In this document: piece after piece, positions 1 to 10,796 of the stretch
Layout: each line of letters starts with the position of its first letter
How positions within the stretch are numbered: the stretch's first letter is position 1
Source: Hirudo medicinalis
Lineage: Eukaryota > Annelida > Clitellata > Hirudinida > Hirudinidae
NCBI GenBank assembly: GCA_011800805.1
Contig: MPNW01000405.1
Coordinates: 6,819 to 46,387, forward strand
Direction of reading: 5' to 3'
DNA: 39,569 bases
The notes under the pieces: generated by a model
The model's input: the letters and a program-made list of their open reading frames with translations, nothing else
Database searches by the model: none
What the model was told of the DNA's origin: nothing
Made by a program: the position numbers and the translations under genes

Positions 1-172
<172 letters not shown>

Positions 173-911
173 CGATATCATTTCCCTTCCTTTTTTGGTT
201 GATTTTGCCTTAGGATTTGGCAATATCTTTTGCAACCACATCATCCTTCACTGGGATTTGAACTCCTGAACCAAGAGTTGGACTGATGTTGCACGCCACT
301 GCGATATTGTGATGGTCTTAGTTACAAAGTTTAGTTTCAGTAGCCACATTGGTTTTGTTTGAAAGAATTTCACATTCTTGACTAATTATTTGTACTGAGT
401 GGTTTTCATTATCTTTTGGAACCTTCATAGGCCGAGTTTCGTCGACGACATTCTGGGAGGTTTAATTGAGGAGGCAATGAACGGATGGTAACGAATTCAG
501 AAATTCATTCTTTATTGCTGACCAGAGGAGAATTGATCCTCTTAGTTGATGATGTCAGACCTTTAACAAAGTGTTTCAGAGCTGTTAATAAATCATTACT
601 TTGATCAAATTATATTATTTATTCTATTTAAATAAAAGTGGTAATGTATGTTTATAATTAAGGCTGAAAAATGCCATTAGGTGTATTAAATTTTAAGTTT
701 AAACAGTTCTTCAGCAACTCGGACTCAAGGCCCTTGAACATCGACGCCTCATTCAAGATTTATGCCTCTGCAACAAAATAGTTCACAGCTTCGCTCAATG
801 CACCATTCCAGAATTCCCCGTCTGCATCACTATATCTATCTATAGCCTATAGCACTACAAATTATATTAGTGGTAATTTGTTGAAATAAATTATTCAAAA
901 ATAAATTATCG
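173..911. other. AT-rich non-coding DNA
   Basis: No gene is supported here. A short minus-strand open stretch around 765-835 reads ...DGEFWNGALSEAV... and stops in TAA. I do not recognise it, and it could be a further piece of the neighbouring decayed alpha-glucosidase or chance. Confidence 0.5.
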
Positions 912-1045
912 TTAAACAGATCTAGTCAAGCCGAGACCCCTGTAGGACAAGAAACTGGACAGTCCGATGCTCTGGACGTACTGCTTCACCACCAATTCAG
1001 GGGAGGGGCCTGTGTAGATGTAGAAGTCAAGGTCCACCGATGGTC
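912..1045 (-). pseudogene. GH31 alpha-glucosidase fragment (pre-catalytic segment)
   Basis: Minus-strand translation gives DLDFYIYTGPSPELVVKQY and then a segment ending in RGLGL. This matches the GH31 family (lysosomal alpha-glucosidase, maltase-glucoamylase) where the N-terminal beta domain leads into the barrel, typically D(F/V)YIFLGP.P..VV.QY followed by P.YW.LGF. An AG acceptor lies just upstream (CAG at 1048-1046). The family Trp of the YW pair is Arg here, and the frame runs into a stop soon after LGL without the expected barrel strand. I read it as a decayed exon. It lies 3' of the fragment at 1364-1430 on the same strand, which is the correct order for that pair. Confidence 0.6.
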
Positions 1046-1363
1046 CTGAAGGTCAAATTAATTGGGGGACTTGTATCATATGCACATAAGACCGCCGTAC
1101 ACGGGTGATCTTTGTCCTTCTTGTGATCACGTGACATCTAGCTAGAGCGGAGTCAGTGGTCGCCTGAATTCCGTTTTCGTTCTTAGTCTCATAGTGTCGT
1201 AGGTTCCTTGTCGTAAATAAAGTCTATTCGTAAATCTGCTAGTCTCTCAATAGATGCGATCAAGACAGAAATAATAAAATCTCAAATAAAATCTGAAATA
1301 AATAATAATGAAATTTGGTTGATTGAAAGTTGATGATAAAGTCGCTAAGAAATCATTAGTCAC

Positions 1364-1430
1364 CCATGGCATCACTGTTGAGGAGGAAGACCGTGTGCAT
1401 CTCCATCCAGGTTTCCAGGTTCTTCAGCAG
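1364..1430 (-). pseudogene. GH31 alpha-glucosidase fragment with frameshift
   Basis: One frame reads GNLDGDAHG and the next reads VFLLNSDAMG. Together they match the GH31 stretch (D.HGVFLLNSNAM) that precedes the catalytic barrel. A net change of about two bases at the junction puts the halves in different frames, so this copy is broken. A GT donor directly follows ATGG, and its phase would fit the acceptor at 1046. About 18 residues normally found between the two pieces are missing. Confidence 0.6.
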
Positions 1431-2120
1431 TCGACTCTCTGGTTACTTTCAGACCAAACGGTGGTGATGAAACAAGACTGATGCTCAACCCTTCAGTTGG
1501 TTTCTGTTGGAACTGCTATTATATTGTAACAATTATAATCAATTAAATCTCTCCAATCAGCTACAAGCTTCGAACGAAATGTAAGTCTGAAGTAAGTAAG
1601 CAAGTGTAAGTGTACGAAATGTAAGTGTTCAATCACCCTCAAAAATATCAACTTTAAAACTTCGTCACAGTTCAATGGCAGTATTCTCGTCCTTGATTTT
1701 GCAACGGCAAAAACCAATCAACTAAGGTTAACGAGCTTTTCTTGTATAAGCGTTATGTAATGTTAATGCGGTGTTATGTAATGCGTACAATTTTCTGTTT
1801 GAAAAGAAAAGAAGTATGACCAGATTTTTGTCTTAGAAATTAGGAAGTAGGAAATTAGAAATTAGAAGTTTTACTTAAATTCTATTGACCTATTCAACAT
1901 ATTTTAACATTTTCCAAGCCGTGTCTGCGCAATTACGCCAGGCAAAGTTGAAATGCACTGCGCTATTCAGTTGAATAGATTTTTTTTTAAATTATGTTTA
2001 AATCTTGTGAAAAAAGATTAATTAATGAAGAGATTCATTTAAATTCATAATTGCTATTGCAGACTGCTTTGTAAGGGTTTGCGTGTTTCCTTAAAAATTT
2101 GAATCATATTATTTTCTATG
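1431..2120. other. Intergenic, nothing recognised
   Basis: AT-rich sequence. A 74-codon minus-strand open frame at 1493-1717 has no recognisable motif and is treated as chance. Confidence 0.5.
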
Positions 2121-3235
2121 AAAGGAGAAACCAGCCACTGAACTTCATGGCAAGGGAGTCCAGCTCAAAGTTGGTATTGCCATGGGATGCGCCATCTCTC
2201 CTGCCCTCTTTGTACTGGCGATTCAAGTCATCCTCAACGAAGAGGCGCTTATCGGCGGAGGTCTGTTCATGAACTCAGTCAAGGCCTTTATGGACGATAC
2301 CACCCCCGTCACGAACAAAAATCAGGTTATGCAAAAGTCTATAGAAGCTAAACGACCTGGTCGAGTGGTGCAGAATGACATTCAAGCCCGCAAAATCCAG
2401 AAGCCTCGCTCTCGCAAGAGGCAAAATGCGCGAAAATGTGCTCTTTGTGCCGGGACAAGAGTTCCAACGGTATCGGAGGAACCCGTGAAAAGCTTAGGAA
2501 GGGTCTTCGACTAAAACTTGCCTGACAAAAATCAAGCAGTCGTCAAAAGACAATGCTAAAAAGAGAGGAAGGGAATCGACAGAGCCCCGCTGCCCAGAAA
2601 ATTCAAGGTATGGTTATCGCAGTTCGTGCTGCTTCCAATACTACTGCGGCCTCTCACCATCTATCATAACTTCCCTTTGTGGAGTCGCTGGCAAAGAGCA
2701 TCAGTCGTAAAGTCAGGTCATGGCTGAAACTCCCACTGGGGCTGTCCTCGGTCGCTCTTTATAGCAAGAGCGCACGGCTGCATTTGCCGCTAAGACCCAT
2801 TATTGAAGAATGCAAAGTAGCAGGATCAGAATGGAGCTTATGATTAGCAATTCCGCGGACCCCAAGATTCTCGAAATCAACCCGCTGCCGAGATCAGGAA
2901 GAAAATCCAAGACCTAAGAAGAAATTAGAAAATCGGAAGAAGCCCTGAAGTTTGAAAAAATAAGAGGTCACAACCAGAGTGACATAGTGCGAGCTGGAAC
3001 CACTTTGTCCAAGGCAAGCTCCCATTGAGCCTCGCCAATAGTTCAAGAAAGGAGGGAGATGGAAAGCGAGAGGATCTCAAACGCAGTACAGCAGGCCCAA
3101 CAGGGACAATGGACCACATGGGAAGAAACATGGAACATGTCTCCACTCAGTCTTGGAAGGAGCACGAACAGCCACACTTTAAAGCGCCCCTGCAGCGGCA
3201 GCGCCTCGATCGTTTGAAGCCCCTTGATGATTTGT
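2121..3235 (+). mobile_element. Degenerate reverse-transcriptase retroelement fragment
   Basis: An open segment from about 2121 reads KGVQLKVGIAMGCAISPALF, then AFMDD, the FxDD form of the reverse-transcriptase active-site box. Downstream, in shifting frames, come PVKSLGRVF, LPRKFKVW, ISRKVRSWLKLPLG, SARLHLPLRPIIEECK, EALKFEKI and AVQQAQQGQWTTWE. In that order these match the 3' half of a reverse-transcriptase-bearing element common in invertebrate and fish genomes. Stops and frameshifts at several points show it is dead. No terminal repeats or target-site duplication were found, and the 5' part of the polymerase is missing. It sits between decayed GH31 pieces. Confidence 0.8.
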
Positions 3236-3254
3236 TGGAATATACATACTCTTG

Positions 3255-3557
3255 TTAGAGAAATTCGTTGAACACCCTTCCAAGACTTTTCACTGGTTCC
3301 TCGAACAGTTTTGGGATGTGCTGCACCGACACATCGAAGTGTCCTTGTGAATATTTCCCCCTGGCAAAGGCGAGACTCCTGGATTTCACAGGCTTGAAAG
3401 CCATTCGACTACCAGGCCCTAGCAGGCTATCCAATTTGTCCATGATTTTTTGAACAACCTGCTTCCTGTTCATTAACTTTATTTTTATCGGAGTCATGTG
3501 CATTCCTTTACCAACACACGCAAGATTCGATAGCTTTGAAGTTTTGTAAATAATCAC
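3255..3557 (-). mobile_element. Second fragment of the same retroelement, inverted
   Basis: A 100-codon minus-strand open frame contains NRKQVVQKIMDKLDSLLG, KSRSLAFARGKYSQG and EEPVKSLGRVFNEFL. This is the region just after the FxDD box of the reverse transcriptase. It is homologous to about 2310-2513 on the plus strand, and both contain EEPVKSLGRVF. The two copies therefore point towards each other. This one is better preserved in frame but covers only about 85 recognisable residues. Confidence 0.78.
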
Positions 3558-4171
3558 ATTAATAATTTATTACAATTATTATTCCAGTAATTTTAAGCTT
3601 AAATAATAATACTCTATCAGTATTAAAATCCAATCAGTTGAAACTAAAAAATTAATGTTATTGAAATTAAGAATATGTTGTGTATTCAATTTCACCATTC
3701 TCCTCTGATGCGGCAAATGCCTATGCAGCATCTGTTTGATATCTTATAGGTTTTGGCAACTTTTACGAATATATTCATCTGCTCATAACCAATTTGAACG
3801 ACATCCACAAATCTTCCAAGGTTGCTGAGATAATGGGTCTGACTAAAAAAAAAATGAAGGCACTGCAAACCTCCAACAATATATATAGCATCACTTCCCA
3901 AGTTTAGTTCACAGGAGGTAATATTCCAGATGTCGACAGAAATCCAGTTAATTCCAATTACTGTTCAGCCAGGAGCTCAAGGTGCAGAGAGATTATGAAG
4001 AGAACCTTGGAATAAACATACAAAATAACTTAATAACTAAATGAATAACTTAAGATAAATGGCTAAATAATATGAGTCAATGAAGATATCTCAGGAGCAT
4101 GTTGCAGTAGCTGAATATTATTAAAGTTCAACTTATATTTTTCAACTTACTACTAATTTTTCATTTTTAAC
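3558..4171. other. Intergenic or GH31-pseudogene flank, nothing firm
   Basis: AT-rich sequence between the retroelement and the GH31 remnants. A 69-codon minus-strand frame at 3692-3901 is unrecognised. By position it could hold decayed C-terminal GH31 sequence, but I could not match it to that family. Confidence 0.4.
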
Positions 4172-4266
4172 TGAATGTAAAAGAAAGGAAGTAAAGTATA
4201 TCTCAGCTTCAGCATTACTTTTGTCATTTTCTTTGCTTCAGGACTGAATACAGCAGCATCTTGATC
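4172..4266 (-). pseudogene. GH31 alpha-glucosidase exon, uninterrupted
   Basis: Minus-strand translation reads DQDAAVFSPEAKK, then LKLRYTLLPFFY. This matches the GH31 segment after the FYPFxRNHN motif (DP..F......LRYTLLPYLYTLF). An AG acceptor lies directly upstream (4268-4267) and a possible GT donor follows. Its phase joins the previous piece, which ends at 4359, through an intron of about 92 bases. The piece is uninterrupted, but its partner upstream is frameshifted. Confidence 0.7.
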
Positions 4267-4358
4267 CTACATAACAACATGTTTTCTTTAAAAAAATAAT
4301 CAATTAAAGCCTTTTAATTACCTTAGTTATGGTTATTATTGTGGACAATTTCGCTGAC

Positions 4359-4545
4359 CAAGCTAGCATAATTGTGATTTCTCATGAAAGGATAGAAAGC
4401 TCTGAGCTGAGTCCATCTTCGCAGAGTTCCTTGGCCATGTCAACTCTGCCACCACAGGTCTGCTTCTAAGAAGGAATACCAAATAACGTGGTCATAACAA
4501 TGTTATTATAATGACGCAACTCCACCGAACATTGTGGAATGTGAC
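4359..4545 (-). pseudogene. GH31 alpha-glucosidase exon, frameshifted
   Basis: Three blocks lie in order on the minus strand: VELRHYNNIVMTTLFGIPS ending at a TAG stop, CGGRVDMAKELC in the same frame, and RRWTQLRAFYPFMRNHN in another frame. They correspond to the GH31 run LR.S...M..F.LFGIP..GAD.CGF....EELC.RW.QLGAFYPF.RNHN around and after the acid/base region. The premature stop and at least one single-base frame change within a few codons make this a pseudogene, barring assembly error. A possible GT donor lies at 4358-4357. Confidence 0.78.
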
Positions 4546-4559
4546 CTCGGGCTCATAAA

Positions 4560-5397
4560 TGTGGCATCTGGAAAGGAAATTTATAACAGAGAGGTGCTAT
4601 TAAATTTATTTTTAATTTTATAGAGTCGGATCAACCTTGGCATCCGATATTGATTTCCTTTAAAACCCTCCTAAACATTTGAAACAGAAGCTCCCAATAA
4701 ATTACTTTATTTTGTTCGAATTCTTATTAATTTTTAATCACATCCAAAGACATTAAATGGGTCACATGTGCTTCTTGTCACGAACTTTGTTCAACCTCTC
4801 GAAACGAGGGCAAATTTATCAAGGAATAGCCAACCAAGACTATGGCTCTTCTTTTCCACTCTCAATATCACTTTGAATTGACAATGCCATTAACACATAG
4901 TCCAGTGATTAGTCAAATATATAATTTTTTGATGAATAAATTGTAAACCCATAGGTTAGATAAATGTGATTTGTCTTCCAGACACACACACAAAAAATAA
5001 GCATAAGAATAAAATAAAAATAAGATTTAGCTAAAATGAACAAATTAATGTTGAACGAATGAACGATCAGAATAATTGCTTGATTAAATACTGCGAATCC
5101 GGACAAACATGTGAAGTGTTAATCTTTTCCATCACAATTTGAGTGCCAAATGCCAACACCACAAAATACTCAATTACATAATAACAAAGTAAAGTGACCA
5201 AGATGTCTGAATGGCATCAGAAACCAAATCGGTTTCTTATCCATGCTAGCACTTTTTTGAAGCCCAATTGTTACTTCTACGTAGCAGATATCTGACCAAG
5301 AATGTTAGTGTTGCTCTGATGGACACATTCATGATAGTGTGGGTCAGCTGAAGTGGAAACTTTATTAAAAAGCAAAGAGGAGTGAAGAGCAGGTAAC
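4560..5397. other. Intergenic, nothing recognised
   Basis: No coding match was found. I looked here for the GH31 nucleophile motif (W.DMNE), which should lie between the two flanking GH31 pieces, and did not find it. Confidence 0.45.
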
Positions 5398-5694
5398 CTA
5401 GCAGTCTACTAAACTGGAGAACAAACCTGGATGAATATCTGAGGGCATCAATACTGCTTTGGCTCCTGCTGTGGTGAATGCAATTACATCACCAGACACC
5501 TGTCTTATAGTGTAACAGTCATGTGAGAATTTGACAATGTGAATTAATGACGGATGATTTTCCATTGCTCCAGTGGCTTGTTTCAAGATGGCATTTCTTA
5601 TACATTGTGGAAGATAGGCATATAAACCAACTACACCAGTACAAACTACCAATTGCCAGAATAACCAAATTGTCAGAATGCCATGCCAAAACAT
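5398..5694 (-). other. Unrecognised 98-codon open frame with one hydrophobic segment
   Basis: The frame starts with ATG. It has a hydrophobic N-terminal stretch (about residues 5-28, ILTIWLFWQLVVCTGVVGLY), then a polar part containing SGDVIAFTTAGAKA, and ends in TAG. A GT follows ATTCATCCAG at about residue 88, so it could be a first exon encoding a signal anchor. I see no family match. It lies among GH31 and retroelement debris, and the odds of it being chance or another remnant are high. Confidence 0.2.
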
Positions 5695-5740
5695 AATTAT
5701 GTAAAACGTCCATTATTAACATTCCACATTAAAACATTAT

Positions 5741-5872
5741 CCAAAGTTCTCTATGTTTTGCATCAACAAGTCAATCTCTGCTTGCGACCAGGTGTCATAG
5801 GGTTCGAAGACTAGATTTACATTGAAGATGTCTGCAAGACGTCTTCTGTGGAACTCTAGTTGTAGGTACCTG
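5741..5872 (-). pseudogene. Possible GH31 fragment, start of the catalytic barrel
   Basis: A minus-strand frame after an AG (GACCAG) reads YLQLEFHRRRLADIFNV, then FEPYDTWSQAEIDLLMQN, ending in TAA. The GH31 family has W.LGFH..R..., then IPYDTQWSDIDYM..N.DF at this point. The order of blocks agrees and the spacing is roughly right, but the Gln-Trp order and several key positions differ. The case rests partly on the clear GH31 pieces 1.2 kb downstream on the same strand. Confidence 0.4.
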
Positions 5873-7904
5873 GTCAGCACAGCCTACATAAGCCTGTCTT
5901 CATTTTTCAACCCAACGGGGTCCCATCGATAAGTGCTTAAAATGGTAACCAAAATTATAAAATGTGACACGTGAAAATTTATAACCATTTGTGATGATGC
6001 CATGCAGAAAGGTTAATAAATATTTCAGCAACAGCAAACATTAGAAGTTTAAACACCTGTCATTAGTTTTACCAACTTAAAATGTATTTATGGTTCATAA
6101 ATGAATTTGGAAACTCAGATTAACGAATTTTTTGGGAAATATGGTAATGTTTGCATGTTTTACCTAGGTCACAAGAAACAACATAAATAAATTAAATGAA
6201 TCTACCACTTAAAATACCAACTTTGCCCATTTCAAGAGTGGTGATGTGACGGAACTCCACGTGAAAGGGCCGAATCTCACACCAACTATCTTTGGAAATG
6301 AAGAAAGTTATGCTGTTCTAGATGGTCTTTTGTGGAAAGCAGTTTGGAGAATAGGCCACGTCCTGAAGGCAGCAAATGGAAGCCATGGCAATACAAGTCC
6401 AAATCCAAATCTGTGAGACAAATCCAAATCTGGAAGCCTCAAGGACAAGGTTGTTGGAGTCATAATCAGCGACAGCTGAAATAAAAAATGCACTAATCTA
6501 CTATTTTTTAAATTTATTATTTCTCAAAGTATAATGATGTGCTAAATTTAAATGATTTAAATGGCTTTTAAGATATTCAATTTTGAACTTTTCTTTTTAA
6601 GTTCAAATTGTAGAGTTTAAATTATGAATTCATGTTGACTTTTATAGTTTATGTCTTTCATGTCGTTTTCTTCATCGAAAGTTGTCTTTCCCAGTGTAAT
6701 CGAAATGAACTATTTTTTTTTTTAATTGTACTTGTCAGTCAAACTGACTCAGTTTTATAAGTTATTTAAAATTTCACGATTAAGCAAACTTGTTAGTAAT
6801 CGAATGTAGATCATAATGCAACTGAATAATTTTAAAAATAAAATTGATGCTATTCGTTGGAGTTATTTGTTACCAGAACGAGAGATTCCGTCATTACTTT
6901 GCGAATAAACATGCTAGTGGGAGGAGGGAACCGCCCTATGGATACACCTGTGTGTTACCTCTTAGTATGTAACATTTGGCATGTCCAAACACAAGTGATA
7001 CTATTAAACTGATTAAAACTAGCAAGTAATAATGTAAATTCAGACACTATCCTTACAATGTTCTCAAGAAAAGAATGAATTAAAATAATTAATGTTTTCT
7101 CAGAGAATTGCATTAATATGAAGAAATTACTGAGCTATGATGAGCTTTTGCCTCTGAAACTGAAACACTGAAAAATCATTGACATTTATGAATTAAACAT
7201 CGCGTATTTCCAGTTGAATAGACAAATACATTACCATAACTCAACAGTGATGGAAAAAACAAAGCTTGAGCTGTTAAATATTGTTTCAAACCAACCGAAG
7301 TCAACTTGGCTTTGAACATTTAAAGGAATAGCACAAAATATACAAGACGACACGTTTTCTTGATTAAAAGTGACTCGGTGATCTGGCAGAATTCAAGAAG
7401 CTGTGAAGCACGATTGAAAGAAAACAGTCTCTCATCAGAATCTAAGTTCATACTTTGAAGTTTCTTATCAACAGTGAAACAAACTCAGACGTCAACAAGC
7501 AGGAAAAATAAATCTAAAATCCCGAAGCAGCGATAGTAAAGTTAAATTAGTTAAAACAATTTACAGATTTTCTCCTATTTACAGCAAACAATTCATACCC
7601 TCACTAATATACCTTGGTGAAACCAATTGGTCAACTTCTTCATGGTAAGCGACCTAACCGACCCCCTCCAAGGTGAGCAAAGAAAATCCAAACGTTTCCC
7701 TAAGGAAATGGCTAAACATGGAACACTTTGCTGCATAAATGAGACTAGAACCATTGCCTAAAAAAAATCCATCTGCATTCTAAACACACTGATATGATTT
7801 TAAAACAATGGCCTTCATCAATGGTACAAAGTATCTTGTGCAGCTATTTTCTGGCCTATCAGACCAGTTCAACAATGTATATCTACAATTCCTTCTAAAA
7901 ATGT
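5873..7904. other. 3' flank or 3' UTR region of the receptor gene
   Basis: The receptor stop codon is at 7907-7905. The first AATAAA on the minus strand beyond it is at 6518-6513, so a 3' UTR of about 1.4 kb is possible but unproven. No other coding feature is supported. A minus-strand frame at 6308-6493 has no recognisable motif. Confidence 0.4.
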
Positions 7905-8198
<294 letters not shown>

Positions 8199-8243
8199 TC
8201 ATCCGACGCCATGTTGCTTTTAAATTGCAAATTTTAAACTCAC

Positions 8244-8396
8244 CAAACTGCTATCAGATCCTGCATAATAATGGCCAGAGTTTTCTAGCACCTGAGCATC
8301 AGTCATACTGGAAAATGGTTGGTTTTTGGCAAGTGTCAAAACTTCCCAGAGGGTGACTGCAAACGACCAGACGTCGCTTTTGTGTGAAAATTTGCC
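8244..8396 (-). CDS. Ddr: Ddr exon 14: kinase C-lobe
   Basis: A phase-0 exon of 153 bases encoding residues 913-963: GKFSHKSDVWSFAVTLWEVL, then QPFSSMTDAQVLENSG. This is the SDVW(A/S)FGVTLWE region and the DDR-typical QPF..(L/M)TD.QV.EN.G. The F-helix Asp (SDVW) is present. Acceptor TTTATTTCAG and donor TTG|GTGAGT. Confidence 0.96.
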
Positions 8397-9126
8397 CTGA
8401 AATAAAATACTCAAAAGTACAGACATAGGCAGAGATATGAAGAAATGCTTGAAAAAAATTTTAAGAAAAAATTTTAATCAAATTCTAAATCATAAAAATG
8501 TTCCAAACAGGTTCTGACACTATGTCGATGGGATCAATACATGCATCAGAGCACAATAAGCCTTGAGGTTTATTGCATGTGGAAATCATTTATAAAATCA
8601 AGGCTTACAATTTTAAAAGTAAGCAGGGAACATGGTTGGAAATTGTGTCATGTTGATTGAACCAATAATTTGCTTTAAAAAATCCTTACGTTGCATAAAT
8701 ATTTAGATACAATTCTTAGCACTGTCTGTAATTTTTGCCTTGATTTGGAAAAAAATCAAATGAATTTTCAAAACTAAATTATAAATTTTTAAAAACATTA
8801 AATATTTATTAAGTGCAAAACAGCTGCTGTAGAAACTCAATTATTGAAGCTTTGTGGATCAGTGAAGTTTTTAAATAGGTTTTTGTTCATATCTACTGCA
8901 AGAAATACAAATTTGCTGAAAGGCCCTTAATTTAAACAATTTTGCACTCTGCAATTATTATGGACTAGTCAAGGCAAGACTTTTCATGGTCACTCACATT
9001 GCAAGAACATTACACACGCTGTAATTCACTCCGTACGCGTTAAAGAGGCGGAAGAATTTAATTATCACTTGAATAGTGTTTTAATAATTAATATTTACAC
9101 GGCAGAGTGGCAATAATAAATCTTAC
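8397..9126 (-). other. Ddr intron 13
   Basis: AT-rich, 730 bases. I see no gene or array in it. Confidence 0.85.
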
Positions 9127-9361
9127 CAGGAAGAGAGATTCCCAGGCCATCCATCTTATGGGGAGTGGAAGTCTGTCTTCCACCCAGTGGTAATCCTCGG
9201 CATAGCAAGACCTGCTCATAGCAACATCTCCGATCTTGATGAAATAGTACTCATCCACCAGGCAGTTGCGTACGGCAAGATCCCTGTGTATGATTCCGAC
9301 AGACTCCATGAACTTCATTCCAGATGCTATTTGGGTGGCCATGTAGATCAGGCTTCCGTAG
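9127..9361 (-). CDS. Ddr: Ddr exon 13: catalytic loop and activation segment, DVA for DFG
   Basis: This exon encodes residues 835-912: YMATQIASGMKFM, IIHRDLAVRNCLV, IKIGDVAMSRSCYAEDYH and LPIRWMAWESLFL. The catalytic loop HRD (859-861) and Asn866 are present. The magnesium-binding DFG triad is Asp879-Val880-Ala881, codons GAT GTT GCT at 9228-9220. The activation-loop pattern Y..DYY of vertebrate DDRs is Y887..D890-Y891-H892. The WMAWE segment is intact. Acceptor TTTCCAG and donor CTG|GTAAGA. Confidence 0.96.
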
Positions 9362-10619
9362 CTGGAAAGAGCAGCGATAAAGCCGGCTTTTCAAATGATT
9401 CGGAAATAAAGGCGTCTGTAAATCGCTGCGGACATGTCCGGCATTAATTCCGGCACCGGCATGCCACGCACATTTGCCAAATATTTTAAAAAAAATTCAC
9501 GATGCGATGGGGACATCTCAAGTACTTCTGGAAAGTGCAAGCGCTAAAGCCCTCGGAAAAGCGAGTGTTATGAATAATGGAAGAGCCGTACATTTATTTT
9601 CATTGCTATTGTTCCAGTAATTGAATATTTTCACCGTGCCACGTCACCGTTGGAGACTTGTTTATTATATTTTCCTTCGAAGAAAATAAAATTAAGCATT
9701 TTGATATAGTTTTCGGAAATGTAACTGCGTTAGAATGCGATAATGGTGCAATTGATGTATTAGTCCTTTTGAGGGAGCTTGAAAGCGGCTGATCTAAGAA
9801 AGGGACTACTCTTAACAACAAAAAATTCTTTTCAATGAATTGCATTGAAATACAAATTAACTCATGATAAACTCATGGATTTTATTGGTTGATTTTTATC
9901 AAGAAAACTTTCTGTTGGTGTCAGAATTACGAAAAAATAAACTCTCATTGCCGCTTAATCGAACGTCTGCTGATAAGAATTTGAGAGGCAATAAACAACT
10001 AAAAATTCGATTTTATGACAGAGACCAGACTCATAAAATATCTTCACTCGAGTCCTTTCGGTGGGGCACACAAGTTAGGGCACATGAATTCATGCTTTAA
10101 TGCTCAGAATAAATTTTTAAGAAACACGAAATTTTGAAGAACCGGCTCATAACTCCAATTTGGTGAAACTTAATGCTGTTTTCACTATTGCTTTCGGGCG
10201 TGTTTAAAAACAAAGAGAAAAAATTATTCGACACGCCCTATTCCTCGTATTATTTTCATGAGGAGATGTTGGAAGGGCTGGCAAATAATTTCTCTCATCA
10301 GCCCCTCCAATTTTTTCTCTCCGTGGATGTAAGAGAGCGCCACTGAATTAAATTAACATGGAGCTGATTGAGGCGCGAATTTTTCCTGGAGATGGAAAAA
10401 GCGTGGCTGAAGAAAATAATAAAAACCTGTTTGAAGTTAATGTTATCATGCTCTGGCGATGTGTTTTACAAACTGCAGTGATGCCAAGTTCGCATCAGTC
10501 CGTACATCAATTCGCCAAGACTCAAGAGAATTTAGACTCGAATCAGTAGACATGTCAGTAGACAAATCCACATATAGCATTGTTTTCAAGTTTAAATATT
10601 CAAAAAAGACGAATCACAC
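9362..10619 (-). other. Ddr intron 12
   Basis: 1258 bases without a recognisable gene. Short open frames on both strands show no motif. Confidence 0.8.
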
Positions 10620-10796
10620 CTGAAAGCCTGACTGTTTTCAGCCTGACACCTGAGAAACATTTTCAAGTCACCATATCTGGAGTGCTCCATGACCAGACCG
10701 ATGCTTCCATCACCTGGGTGGAAAAGCCCGAGCAAACAGGAGACATTCTCATCGTTCAGCAGTTGGAGCGTCTTCAATTCTCTCTGGAATATGGCC
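10620..10796 (-). CDS. Ddr: Ddr exon 12: alphaC helix to hinge
   Basis: This exon encodes residues 776-833: AIFQRELKTLQLL, NVSCLLGLF, GLVMEHSRYGDLKMFL and a short insert RCQAENSQAF. Glu781 is the alphaC Glu that normally pairs with the beta3 Lys. Met811 is at the gatekeeper position, where vertebrate DDRs have Thr. The kinase insert before the next exon is short compared with DDR1. Two donors 30 bases apart (after 10650 and after 10620) are both phase 2. Confidence 0.93.

Noticed and set aside
4359..4450. First read as a LINE endonuclease N-terminus
   Set aside because: The RWTQLRAFYPFMRNHN block is far better explained as GH31 alpha-glucosidase.
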